A program made the position numbers and the translations under genes. A DNA stretch of 60,755 bases from Cryobacterium sp. Y57. Its GTDB lineage: Bacteria; Actinomycetota; Actinomycetes; Actinomycetales; Microbacteriaceae. Position 1 is the stretch's first letter. Every line of letters starts with the position of its first letter. The stretch lies in assembly GCF_002929505.1 (NCBI RefSeq), contig NZ_PJJL01000055.1:1-60755 (forward strand), written 5' to 3'. The notes under the pieces were generated by a model, which did no database searches, was not told the DNA's origin, and saw nothing but the letters and a program-made list of their open reading frames with translations. Positions 1 to 7,222 of the stretch are shown here, one piece after another.

Positions 1-351
1 CCGCAGCAGGTCGATGAACCCGCTGGCTACGCGAACCTGTTCGCGCAGTGAGCATTCACGCGCTTCGATATCGCTGATCAGGATGGCGAGATCGCGCCGG
101 ATTGTTGACACCGTCGCGTCCGGGTCGGAGTCGACCAGATCCAGTGTCGCCAGAGCATCCTTGATTTCCGAATGGGTGAGAGACAATGCTCGGAGGCTGC
201 GGATGATGCGTGCCCGGTCGAGGTCGGCCGGGGCATAAAGCCGATAGCCGGAATCGCTGCGCCCTGACGCCTGCAAAATGTGGATCTCGTCGTAGTGCCG
301 CACGGTGCGCTGGGAGAGCCCAGTCCGTTCGGCGAACTCACCGATAAGCAT
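1..351 (-). CDS. MerR-family transcriptional regulator, 3' part cut by window edge
   Basis: The reverse strand reads 117 codons from an ATG at 351 to the window start with no stop, so the C-terminus is missing. The N-terminus is a MerR winged helix-turn-helix: IGEFAERTGLS, then TVRHYDE, then SGYRLY, followed by LSHTEIK-like text (LTHSEIKDAL) and the start of the dimerisation helix (LREQVRVASGF). A purine-rich GAGGTGG lies about 6 bases before the ATG, which favours this start over an in-frame GTG at 360. The effector cannot be told because the C-terminal domain is outside the window. It probably binds the palindrome just upstream (389-412). Confidence 0.85.
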   Translation of the reverse strand, partial: MLIGEFAERTGLSQRTVRHYDEIHILQASGRSDSGYRLYAPADLDRARIIRSLRALSLTHSEIKDALATLDLVDSDPDATVSTIRRDLAILISDIEARECSLREQVRVASGFIDLLR

Positions 352-388
352 GAATGCCACCTCGTCTCGTACGGGAATAATCGTACAT

Positions 389-412
389 CTCTACTCTAAC
401 GTAAGAGTAGAG
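389..412. promoter_or_regulatory. Near-perfect 24-bp palindrome, probable MerR operator
   Basis: CTCTACTCT at 389-397 is mirrored by AGAGTAGAG at 404-412, and the central six bases are symmetric except for one pair. It lies 38 bases upstream of the MerR-type gene. MerR proteins usually bind such dyads inside an elongated promoter spacer. It may also control something rightward, but no convincing gene begins there. Confidence 0.6.
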
Positions 413-768
413 TTAGTGGAAATAGGCATGAGCAAAACGTGCGCTCTTCAGCGAGTAATTCAACGGCAGCGTCAGCGGCCAACAGAAATGACAACCGAGT
501 TTCATTCACACTCATCGCTACGCCAGCAAGCGGCACGAAAACCTCCAATAATCACTGGACAGATCGCCGACTCAGTCCGGGTGAAGGACGACCGGAGTCT
601 TCCAGGAGCGGGAACCACTCTCGATGCGTGCACGATGGACCTGACAGCGAAACCTTGGACGCACCGCCGGAAATCACGATCACCGTTTCCGGTGGTCCAA
701 TCCGGAAGATGTCAACTTATATGAGGCTCTCTTTCGAATAATTCTACGAACCAATCTAGCCGAGCGTC
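413..768. other. Gene-poor stretch between the MerR gene and the NSS transporter
   Basis: Short open frames exist (ATG at 429 reading to 724, another ending at 741) but they have poor codon composition, lower GC than the neighbours and no family I recognise. They may be debris of a gene once controlled by the MerR protein. No RNA gene or repeat was seen. Confidence 0.4.
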
Positions 769-798
769 TTGACATGATTTCTGCGGCTGGAATACCGT
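769..798 (+). promoter_or_regulatory. Candidate sigma-70-type promoter for the NSS transporter
   Basis: A consensus -35 hexamer TTGACA lies at 769-774 and a weaker -10 TACCGT at 793-798, spaced 18 bases. Transcription would start near 805, leaving about 40 bases of leader before the GTG at 844. Confidence 0.5.
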
Positions 799-843
799 GA
801 ATACGGCTACCCACCAAGAGCATCTGCTGCGAGGATTATAATT

Positions 844-2517
844 GTGCGTACAACGGGAAAGACACAACATCCGCCCTCGACCGTGAGCGCGCGGCCACAA
901 CGTGAAATGTGGTCCGGGCGGAGAGTATTCATTCTTGCCGCCATCGGGTCCGCCGTGGGACTGGGCAATATCTGGCGCTTCCCCTACGTTGCCTACGAAA
1001 ACGGTGGCGGGGCGTTCATTATCCCGTACCTGGTCGCCTTGCTCACTGCCGGAATACCGCTACTTTTCCTCGATTATGCTATCGGGCACCGATTCCGTGG
1101 GTCGCCTCCGCTGGCAATGCGGAGACTGCATCCCAAAGCAGAAGCCATTGGCTGGTGGCAAGTAGGAATCTGTTTCGTCATTGCCGTGTACTACGCGGTG
1201 ATCATTGCCTGGGCCGGCATGTACTTCATATTCTCCTTCACCACCGCTTGGGGCGAGGACGCCGCGGGTTTCTTTACCGGCGAGTTCCTCCAGGTCAGCG
1301 ATCAGGTGAACCTGGGCTTCGACTTCGTGCCCTCCGTGCTCATTCCGCTGATTCTCGTGTGGGGCGTGGTTATCGCCATCCTGGCTATGGGCGTGCAAAA
1401 GGGGATTGCCCGATCCTCCATCGTGTTCATGCCGTTGCTGTTGATCATGTTCCTCATTCTGGTCGTCCAAGCGCTGTTCCTTGAGGGTGCCTGGACCGGA
1501 CTGGACGCGTTCTTCACGCCGGACTGGACCCGGCTCGGTGACAGTTCTATCTGGGTGGCTGCCTATGGCCAGATCTTCTTCTCGCTGTCGGTGGCCTTCG
1601 GGATCATGATCACGTATTCCTCCTACCTGCGGCGGAAAACTGATCTGACCGGTTCCGGGTTCGTCGTCGGCTTCGCCAATTCCGGCTTCGAGCTGCTGGC
1701 CGGCATCGGGGTCTTCGCTGCCTTGGGATTCATGGCGGCATCGAGCGGGGTTGGTGTGGACGAAGTCGCTGTCAGCGGTATCGGTCTGGCATTCATTGCG
1801 TTCCCGACCATCATTGCGCAGGCGCCGGCGGGCGTTCTGTTGGGAGTGCTGTTCTTCGGTTCGCTTGTGTTCGCCGGTCTAACGTCGCTGATCAGTATCG
1901 TCGAAGTCATCATTGCCGCCGTTCAGGACAAGTTAGACTGGCTGCGGGTAAAGGCAGCGCTGGTCGTCGGCATCCCTATGGCCCTGATATCGATCCTGCT
2001 GTTTCCAACGACGACGGGCCTGAACCTGCTCGATGTGACCGATGCCTTTGTCAATAGCTTCGGAATTGTAGCCGTAGCACTGGTGGCCGTGGTGGCCATG
2101 TCTGCTGGGTTCAGCGCACTTCCCCGGCTGCGCGAACACATCAATGCAACGTCCTCGGTTAAGCTGGGCCGCAATTGGCAGATTTTCATCGGCGGTGTGA
2201 CTCCGGTGGTTCTGGGTTACATCCTGATCGACACCCTCACCACCAGGATCAGCGAGGGCTACGGCGGTTTGCCAACCTGGTTTGTCGGCGTCTTCGGCTG
2301 GGGCATGGTGATTGCCTTGGTACTGATCGCCTACCTGCTCTCGAAGATTCCGTGGAGCCATCGATCCGCCGCTTATGAGAAAAATGTCCATGAACCGATC
2401 CTGGACGCCGAGCTCGATGCGAGTAAATCCGCCACGGATAAGACCAAGGGTGGCGAAACCGGCCTACCCGAAACCGCCGCATCAGGATCCGTAGCCGGGG
2501 AAAGGAAGAACCCATGA
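844..2517 (+). CDS. Sodium-dependent amino-acid transporter of the NSS/SNF family (MetP-like)
   Basis: The 557-residue protein has about 12 membrane segments and the NSS signature [10 protein letters not shown] at residues 39-48, followed by ENGGGAF, the unwound first helix that binds sodium and substrate. Proteins of this family import amino acids across the cytoplasmic membrane using the sodium gradient. The stop overlaps the ATG of a tiny membrane protein that matches the methionine/alanine importer small subunit, so the closest known pair is MetPS of corynebacteria, which imports methionine and alanine. Substrate is therefore an inference from the partner gene. Start is GTG 844 with a GAGG about 10 bases upstream. 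The C-terminal tail of about 50 residues is hydrophilic. Confidence 0.9.
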   Translation: MRTTGKTQHPPSTVSARPQREMWSGRRVFILAAIGSAVGLGNIWRFPYVAYENGGGAFIIPYLVALLTAGIPLLFLDYAIGHRFRGSPPLAMRRLHPKAEAIGWWQVGICFVIAVYYAVIIAWAGMYFIFSFTTAWGEDAAGFFTGEFLQVSDQVNLGFDFVPSVLIPLILVWGVVIAILAMGVQKGIARSSIVFMPLLLIMFLILVVQALFLEGAWTGLDAFFTPDWTRLGDSSIWVAAYGQIFFSLSVAFGIMITYSSYLRRKTDLTGSGFVVGFANSGFELLAGIGVFAALGFMAASSGVGVDEVAVSGIGLAFIAFPTIIAQAPAGVLLGVLFFGSLVFAGLTSLISIVEVIIAAVQDKLDWLRVKAALVVGIPMALISILLFPTTTGLNLLDVTDAFVNSFGIVAVALVAVVAMSAGFSALPRLREHINATSSVKLGRNWQIFIGGVTPVVLGYILIDTLTTRISEGYGGLPTWFVGVFGWGMVIALVLIAYLLSKIPWSHRSAAYEKNVHEPILDAELDASKSATDKTKGGETGLPETAASGSVAGERKNP

Positions 2518-2675
2518 GTGCCTCCGCGATCGTCATGATGATCATCGCTCTGTTGGCCGTATGGGGAGGGCTGGGGTTGGCCCTGCTCAATCTCAAGCGG
2601 CATCCTGAAGCGATCGACGACGAGGAAGCCGACGCCGTTTTGCACGACGGCGCATCCGTGACGCCAGTACGATAA
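2514..2675 (+). CDS. metS: Small subunit of methionine/alanine importer (MetS-like), 53 aa
   Basis: The product is 53 residues with one N-terminal membrane helix (about residues 4-26, [17 protein letters not shown]) and an acidic cytoplasmic tail beginning LNLKRHPE. This arrangement is typical of the MetS small subunit that accompanies NSS-family methionine/alanine importers. Its ATG overlaps the transporter stop in an ATGA junction, so translation is probably coupled. A GGAAG element lies just upstream. It is easily missed by gene finders because of its length. Confidence 0.85.
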   Translation: MSASAIVMMIIALLAVWGGLGLALLNLKRHPEAIDDEEADAVLHDGASVTPVR

Positions 2676-2725
2676 GTTCGTGACCCACAGAGTGACGTCG
2701 ATTCGCCCGCGGCTGTGTCGGTTCG

Positions 2726-3010
2726 TCAGATCGGCTGTTCGCGGATAGGTCCTGAGCATGCCCTGCTGCCCGGAGCGGGGCACCTTTGCACGGGCTTGAG
2801 GATGCGCGCTCGCGCGACGTCTGCTGCGAGCAGTAGATTTTCCGGGAGCGACGACGCAGTGCCGGCGTCCCCGTGTTTCATCTGCCCGAGCGCCGCCAAG
2901 ATCGTGAACAGCATGGACCCCATTGATGTCGCCGTATCGACGTCGCCACCGCCGAGGTTCAGTACGCGAAGGCCAGCACCGCGCGATCGAAGTGAGACTG
3001 TGACTCGCAA
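2726..3010 (-). pseudogene. Serine recombinase (resolvase/invertase) fragment
   Basis: Read on the reverse strand, residues from about 3010 down to 2887 give LRSRGAGLRVLNLGGGDVDT and then MGSMLFTILAALGQM. These match the middle of the catalytic domain of serine resolvases, where text like DLRERGxGxxxL...DT.T..G.L.F.I.AALAQ.E is expected. The N-terminal catalytic serine region and the C-terminal helix-turn-helix are both absent; an in-frame stop lies directly upstream, and after GQM the sequence diverges into unrelated text. This is a remnant of a mobile element. Confidence 0.65.
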
Positions 3011-3522
3011 GCTTCACCGCCACCGACGTCATCGCGCTGGCCACATTTATCGTGGCCGGTGACGCCACCACCACCGCCGCCGTACCCGGTCAGCCCATTC
3101 CACGTGACCTACGGACGGCCACCGTAACCGCCGAACGCGAGTTAATCTTCGCGATGGGAATGGACGGAAATATGGGCGGCGACATGGGTGGGGGCATGAT
3201 GTCGGCCACGATCAACGGCCAGGTATTCGATGCCACCCGGGTCGACACGACCGTGCAATTCGACAGCGTGGACGAGTGGTTGCTGACAAATACCAGCCCG
3301 CTCGATCACCCCATGCACCTGCACGTGTGGCCGATGCAGATCATCGAGCAGTCAGGCCAGCCCGTCGACACCATCATGTGGCAGAATGTCGTGACCATCC
3401 CGGCACGCAGCTCCATGCGCGTGCGTATCGCCTGTGATGACTTCAATGGACGTACCGTGTACCACTGTCACATCCTTGATCACGAAGACAGCGGAATGAT
3501 GGGAGTCATCACTGCCAACTGA
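3007..3522 (+). pseudogene. Multicopper oxidase, C-terminal cupredoxin domain only
   Basis: The open frame (GTG at 3052, but homology-like text begins at about 3007) ends with the copper-binding motifs of a multicopper oxidase: DHPMHLHVWPM and, near the end, YHCHILDHEDSGMM, which holds the type 1/type 3 ligands including the Cys and axial Met. A methionine-rich segment (GMDGNMGGDMGGGMM) precedes them, as in copper-tolerance oxidases. The first two cupredoxin domains and the Tat signal are missing, and an in-frame TGA lies at 3001. The break coincides with the end of the resolvase fragment, so the gene was cut by recombination and is unlikely to make an active enzyme. Confidence 0.8.
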
Positions 3523-3568
3523 CACTGGCTGCAACCATCAATTCACGAAAATGGATTAGGAGAAACCC

Positions 3569-3991
3569 ATGAACTACGCACACACCATCACCGTCTCGCT
3601 GCCTTACGAAGAAGCCGTCTCCAGAGTGCGGGAAGAACTCGCCAACCAGGGATTTGGCGTTCTTACCGAAATCGACGTCCACGCGACCTTCGAAACGAAA
3701 CTTGGCGTGGAAAGCGCGAATACACTGGGCGACTACCTGATCCTGGGCGCTTGCAACCCGGCTCTCGCCGAACAAGCACTCATCGCAGAGCCAGACATGG
3801 GCTTGCTGCTTCCGTGCAACGTCGTCATCCGACGAAGCTCATCAGCGAATACCACCACGGTTCAAGCCATGAACCCACAAACCATGGTCCAGCTCAGCAA
3901 CTCTTCAGCTATACAGAACGTTGCTGATCAAGCCGATGAACGCCTTCTCGCCGCGCTAGCCGCTCTACAAGAAGAAAACAGCAACACGTAA
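3569..3991 (+). CDS. DUF302-domain protein
   Basis: The 140-residue soluble protein starts at ATG 3569 behind a strong AGGAGAAA Shine-Dalgarno sequence. Residues 1-100 fit DUF302: TITVSLPYEEAVSRVREEL at the start, EIDVHATFETKLG, the family's YLILGACNPALAEQAL, then PCNVVIRR. Its molecular role is unknown; members often sit with sulfur, copper or rhodanese genes in bacteria. Here it follows the broken multicopper oxidase and precedes the sulfur module, which fits that pattern but does not prove a function. Confidence 0.85.
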   Translation: MNYAHTITVSLPYEEAVSRVREELANQGFGVLTEIDVHATFETKLGVESANTLGDYLILGACNPALAEQALIAEPDMGLLLPCNVVIRRSSSANTTTVQAMNPQTMVQLSNSSAIQNVADQADERLLAALAALQEENSNT

Positions 3992-4283
3992 CACGCGATC
4001 CGCTCTCCGAAGGCACGGTCAGGACTTTGTCGCTGAATCTGTGAACCGCAACACTCAGCGGCGCTGCTCTTGTGGGTGGAGAGCGCTGTCAGGGTTTATG
4101 GCGCCAGCACCGCTCCGAGGTAACATGCAGCCCCCGCGTTCCAGGCCGTCGCCGTTCTAACCGGTTGCTGCCGGATTACCTGTCAGACACGTCAGGAATC
4201 AGCATCGAAACAGGGTCATCGCGTTGCGTCCAGCCGCATGCGCTTCGGGCAAGCCTGAGAAGATGATGGCGCGGATCGCGCCG
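3992..4283. other. Gap with no recognised gene
   Basis: No open frame here has convincing coding character on either strand, and I see no tRNA, clear terminator or repeat. It may be leftover island sequence. Confidence 0.4.
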
Positions 4284-4448
4284 TTAGCGTCCGAGCAGCC
4301 GGGACCAGAATGATCCGGTCGGTTTTTCCTTCACATGCCCGGCGCACTGTTGGTTGCGCGGCACACCGCGCATTACCTGATCAATGTGCTGACCGCAGCC
4401 CGCCCATGTTGTTTTTTGGCACACTTCGCACGTTACGGCACGACACAT
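4284..4448 (-). CDS. Small cysteine-rich conserved protein, 54 aa
   Basis: An ATG at 4448 opens a 54-codon frame beginning MCRAVTCEVCQKTTWAGC and continuing GQHIDQVMRGVP, with a basic end (WSRLLGR). Cysteines at 2, 7, 10, 18 and about 35 plus a histidine suggest a small zinc-ribbon-like fold. I recognise this as a recurrent small actinobacterial protein of unknown function, from memory and not from a search. A TATAAT -10 element at 4492-4487 (reverse strand) overlaps a CstR-type box, so the gene probably belongs to the same regulon as the thioredoxin and rhodanese genes. The Shine-Dalgarno sequence is weak. Confidence 0.65.
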   Translation of the reverse strand: MCRAVTCEVCQKTTWAGCGQHIDQVMRGVPRNQQCAGHVKEKPTGSFWSRLLGR

Positions 4449-4486
4449 GAGGGATCTTTAATCGACGAGGTGAACTTTCACTACTG

Positions 4487-4505
4487 ATTATACCCCAGGG
4501 AGTAT
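4487..4505. promoter_or_regulatory. CstR-type box a overlapping a TATAAT promoter
   Basis: The 16-mer ATACCCCAGGGAGTAT (4490-4505) matches the ATAC-N8-GTAT pattern shared by four other sites in the module. On the reverse strand TATAAT (4492-4487) overlaps it, placing a promoter about 40 bases before the small Cys-rich gene at 4448. CsoR/CstR-family repressors bind such GC-cored palindromes over the -10 region. Confidence 0.6.
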
Positions 4506-4613
4506 TAAGGGTGAGGCGTGCACTGCACGTTCATTGGAGACGGGAATGTCGATGACCTCCACGCGCTCACCGAAAGCGGATGGCGCCGCCGGAGGTGGAG
4601 GAGATGTGCTCAT
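4488..4613 (-). pseudogene. Truncated open frame behind trxA, possibly a DUF4395 N-terminus
   Basis: The frame starts at ATG 4613, 13 bases after the trxA stop, and makes 41 residues: a proline-rich start, then ERVEVIDIPVSNERAV. It ends LILPGV because it runs into CstR box a, whose bases supply the stop codon. DUF4395 membrane proteins often follow thioredoxin genes and have an IDxPxxNExAV-like beginning, so this may be what remains of one after a deletion. No Shine-Dalgarno sequence is obvious. The identification is weak. Confidence 0.35.
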
Positions 4614-4626
4614 GGGGTAGGAGCTT

Positions 4627-4983
4627 TTAGTGGGCGGCGATGCTGGCGCGCACGTCGTCCATATTGAGGTTTTCGACGCCGGCAATGAGTTCTTCCAAGC
4701 TGGCAGCGTTGAGGGCACCCGGCTGGGAAAAGACGAGCACGGAGTCCCGAAACGCCATCAGCGTGGGGATGGAGCGGATGCCCGCAGCTGCAGCCAATCC
4801 TTGTTCGGCTTCGGTGTCAACTTTCCCGAAAGTGATTGCGGGGTGTTTTTCAGACGCCGCGGTGAATGTCGGGGCGAAACTGCGACACGGGCCGCACCAT
4901 GCCGCCCAGAAATCAACCAGCACGATGGGACTCTGGGCAATGGTCGCGTCAAAGGTGGTCTCGGTGAGATCGGTGGTAGACAT
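4627..4983 (-). CDS. trxA: Thioredoxin
   Basis: The 118-residue protein has the thioredoxin fold with the active site WCGPC (Cys30 and Cys33), preceded by VLVDFWA and followed by the cis-proline region RSIPTLMAF. It reduces disulfides or persulfides in the cytoplasm. It is the first gene leftward of a divergent promoter region that carries two CstR-type boxes, opposite the metallo-beta-lactamase/rhodanese gene, so it is probably induced by reactive sulfur species together with that gene. ATG 4983 lies only about 12 bases from box b1, leaving a very short leader. Confidence 0.93.
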   Translation of the reverse strand: MSTTDLTETTFDATIAQSPIVLVDFWAAWCGPCRSFAPTFTAASEKHPAITFGKVDTEAEQGLAAAAGIRSIPTLMAFRDSVLVFSQPGALNAASLEELIAGVENLNMDDVRASIAAH

Positions 4984-4994
4984 AGAAACAGTCT

Positions 4995-5010
4995 ATACCC
5001 ACTGGGGTAT
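4995..5010. promoter_or_regulatory. CstR-type box b1
   Basis: ATACCCACTGGGGTAT, part of the 18-base near-palindrome TATACCC-ACTG-GGGTATA, lies between trxA (leftward) and the metallo-beta-lactamase/rhodanese gene (rightward). The leftward -10 (TATAGA on the reverse strand) overlaps it. Confidence 0.65.
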
Positions 5011-5015
5011 ATTGC

Positions 5016-5031
5016 ATACCATAGGGGGTAT
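5016..5031. promoter_or_regulatory. CstR-type box b2
   Basis: ATACCATAGGGGGTAT lies 21 bases (two helical turns) from box b1, start to start. The rightward -10-like TATATG overlaps its end. Tandem boxes at the divergent promoter could allow repression of both directions by two tetramers on one face of the DNA. Confidence 0.62.
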
Positions 5032-5107
5032 ATGTGAGACTGGGGCACATACCCACTACACGCCCCTATTCGTGTCGGCGTGGTGGGCGCGATCTTTGGA
5101 GGCCACG

Positions 5108-6484
5108 ATGATTTTGACCCAGTATTACCTCAACTGCTTGTCCCATGGTTCGTACCTCGTCGGGGACGAGACGAGCGGTCAAGCCGTTGTCGTGGACCCT
5201 CGCCGCGACATCGACGACTACCTCGCCGATGCCCAGGCGAACAACCTGACCATCGTCGGCGTGATCAACACGCATTTCCACGCTGACTTCGTCGCCGGTC
5301 ACCTTGAGTTGGCCGCAGCCACTGGCGCCTGGATCGGCTACGGTGCCCGCGCCGAGGCGGAGTACGAGATCCGTCACCTGGCCAATGGCGAGAAAATTTC
5401 CCTCGGTGAAGTGGAACTGGAAATTCTCGACACCCCCGGGCACACCTGGGAGTCCATCAGCATCGTCGTTCGTGAACACGCCGGCGACGCCGTGCCCCAT
5501 GCCGTCCTCACCGGCGATACCCTCTTCATCGGTGACGTGGGCCGTCCTGACCTGGCCGCATCCGTCGGCGCCGATCCCGACCAACTGGCCCGCGCCCTGT
5601 ATGCGTCGATCCACACGACGCTTCTCGCCTTGCCTGATGCGGTGCGTGTTCTCCCCGCGCACGGTGCAGGTTCTGCTTGCGGCAAGAACCTCTCCGACGA
5701 GCTCGAATCCACTATCGGCAACCAGCGCCTGACGAACGCGTCTGTGCAGCCCATGAGCGAAGACGACTTCATGACGATGATCCGCAGCGGCCAGCCCGCA
5801 ATCCCCGGCTATTTCGCCGTTGACGCGATGATCAACCGCAGCGCGCACGAAATCATCGGTTCCACCCGTGAACTGGCACCGCTGAATTTGACGGATGTTC
5901 GCACATTCGTTGAACGCGGAGCCCTCGTTCTCGACACCCGCGGCCCCGAGGACTTCGCCCTCGGGCACCTGGCCGGGTCTATCAACGTGGGACTGGACGG
6001 TCGCTTCTCCGAGACGGCCGGAATGGTCATCCAGCACGACGACAGCATCGTGATCATCGCCGACTCCGGCCGCGAAACCGAGGCCGGAATGCGGCTGGCC
6101 CGCATCGGCTTCGACCGGGTCGCCGGATATCTGACAAACCCGGCGCAGGCGTTCACCGACCTCGGCCCACTGGCACAGGTCGGTACGCGAGTCGAGCTTG
6201 AGGACTTCGAGGCTTTGCGCCGGGACGTCGCCCTAACAATCCTCGACGTTCGTAACCCCGGCGAGGTCGAGCAGGGAGCGATCCCAGACTCGCTGCGCAT
6301 TCCTTTGGCCGAGCTGAGCGAGCGCCACGCCGAGGTGCCCGCCGGACCCGTGATCATCCACTGTGCCAGCGGCTGGCGTTCAAGCGTCGCCGCGAGTGCC
6401 CTGCGCAGCCTTGGCCATTCGAACGTCACCGACCTCGTCGGCGGTTACAACGCATGGGCCGCGCAGCACGCCGTGGAAGCCTGA
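5108..6484 (+). CDS. Metallo-beta-lactamase / double rhodanese fusion (persulfide dioxygenase-like, CstB type)
   Basis: ATG 5108 is chosen because GGAGG sits 6 bases upstream; the frame is open further back but without support. The 458-residue protein begins with an ETHE1-like metallo-beta-lactamase domain: THFHADFVAGH at 55-65, then GHTWES and TGDTLFIGDVGRPDL, which bind one iron and oxidise glutathione- or CoA-type persulfide to sulfite in this family. Two rhodanese domains follow. The first has lost its cysteine loop (IIADSGRETE); the second keeps it (IIHCASGWRSS, Cys419). The architecture equals CstB of staphylococci, which turns persulfides into thiosulfate. Control by boxes b1/b2 and neighbours trxA, rhodanese and TauE support persulfide detoxification. 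Confidence 0.9.
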   Translation: MILTQYYLNCLSHGSYLVGDETSGQAVVVDPRRDIDDYLADAQANNLTIVGVINTHFHADFVAGHLELAAATGAWIGYGARAEAEYEIRHLANGEKISLGEVELEILDTPGHTWESISIVVREHAGDAVPHAVLTGDTLFIGDVGRPDLAASVGADPDQLARALYASIHTTLLALPDAVRVLPAHGAGSACGKNLSDELESTIGNQRLTNASVQPMSEDDFMTMIRSGQPAIPGYFAVDAMINRSAHEIIGSTRELAPLNLTDVRTFVERGALVLDTRGPEDFALGHLAGSINVGLDGRFSETAGMVIQHDDSIVIIADSGRETEAGMRLARIGFDRVAGYLTNPAQAFTDLGPLAQVGTRVELEDFEALRRDVALTILDVRNPGEVEQGAIPDSLRIPLAELSERHAEVPAGPVIIHCASGWRSSVAASALRSLGHSNVTDLVGGYNAWAAQHAVEA

Positions 6485-6485
6485 G

Positions 6486-6610
6486 GCTCACGCCGCGGCT
6501 GAACACCTGACCGATGCTGGCTTCACGGCAGACAGGAACGTCGGCGGACTGCCTGAATGGCAGGTCGCAGCACTGCTCAACATTGCCACGCTCCCGCACC
6601 AAACTGAAAC
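6486..6610 (+). pseudogene. Possible rhodanese C-terminal remnant
   Basis: One frame reads HAAAEHLTDAGF and NVGGLPEWQVAALL, which resembles the end of a rhodanese domain (AAxxLxxAGF...VxGGLPAW). It has no start and no preceding active site, and it drifts into unrelated text. I read it as a scrap between two intact sulfur genes; it could be coincidence. Confidence 0.3.
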
Positions 6611-6709
6611 GGATCCACCATCTCTAACACCACGCGCACCATCAGCCCCACTCCGCCACCAATCGGGGCAGACGAGTTCCACCGATGGGTTCTCAATCAT
6701 GACGACCTG

Positions 6710-7222
6710 ATGATCATCGATGTGAGGGAGGGCTTCGAGTTTGAAACCCAGCACATCCGGGGTTCGCATCACGTGCCTCTGCCCCTGCTCAAAGAACACA
6801 CTGCAGAGTTTGCGCCCCTCATGGCGACCCGGGTTGTGTTGGTGTGCCAGTCGGGTCGACGCGCGGAGGAAGCGCGGAAAAAACTTGACGCAGCTGGTCT
6901 GACCGGTGCTCGCGTGTTGGCCGGTGGCGTGGCGAGCTATGCCGCGGCCGGCGGCGATATCGTCACCGGCCGCTCCACGTGGGCCATGGATCGACAGGTA
7001 CGCATGACGGCCGGATCGCTAGTCTTGGCGAGCGTGCTGGCCGGAAGGTTCATCCATCCGCAGTTCCGACTTCTCGCCGGCGTCATTGGCGTCGGCCTCA
7101 CGGTGTCGGCCGCCACCAACAGCTGCACGCTCGGCCGAATTCTGTCGTGGATGCCCTGGAACCGACCGGTTGCCGAACCCACGAAAAGTAAGATTCTCGC
7201 TCAGCTGGCGCCGCACGCATGA
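6710..7222 (+). CDS. Rhodanese with C-terminal DUF2892 membrane domain (YgaP-like)
   Basis: From ATG 6710 the 170-residue product has a rhodanese domain (IIDVREGFEFE, catalytic Cys46 in CQSGRRAEEA, then VLAGGV) and a C-terminal DUF2892 pair of membrane helices (residues about 98-150, ending TNSCTLGRILSWMPWN). YgaP-type proteins are membrane-anchored sulfurtransferases. The coding frame clearly continues upstream (DEFHRWVLNHDDL directly before Met1 is typical rhodanese text) back to about 6608, yet there is no ATG, GTG or TTG in that stretch. Either translation starts at 6710 with a clipped first strand, or an unusual start is used. Its end overlaps the exporter gene in an ATGA junction. Confidence 0.8.
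   Translation: MIIDVREGFEFETQHIRGSHHVPLPLLKEHTAEFAPLMATRVVLVCQSGRRAEEARKKLDAAGLTGARVLAGGVASYAAAGGDIVTGRSTWAMDRQVRMTAGSLVLASVLAGRFIHPQFRLLAGVIGVGLTVSAATNSCTLGRILSWMPWNRPVAEPTKSKILAQLAPHA

Noticed and set aside
439..741. 100-codon frame between the MerR gene and the NSS transporter
   Set aside because: Low coding quality, no Shine-Dalgarno sequence and no recognised family; could be a decayed gene but cannot be supported.
4072..4266. 64-codon forward frame as a gene
   Set aside because: No start signal, no family and poor codon use.
4640..5107. Upstream extension of the metallo-beta-lactamase gene
   Set aside because: It would run across the divergent promoter and antisense to trxA; GGAGG before ATG 5108 marks the real start.
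5066..6037. 323-codon open frame antisense to the metallo-beta-lactamase/rhodanese gene
   Set aside because: It mirrors a strongly supported gene, has no family match and arises from high-GC codon bias.
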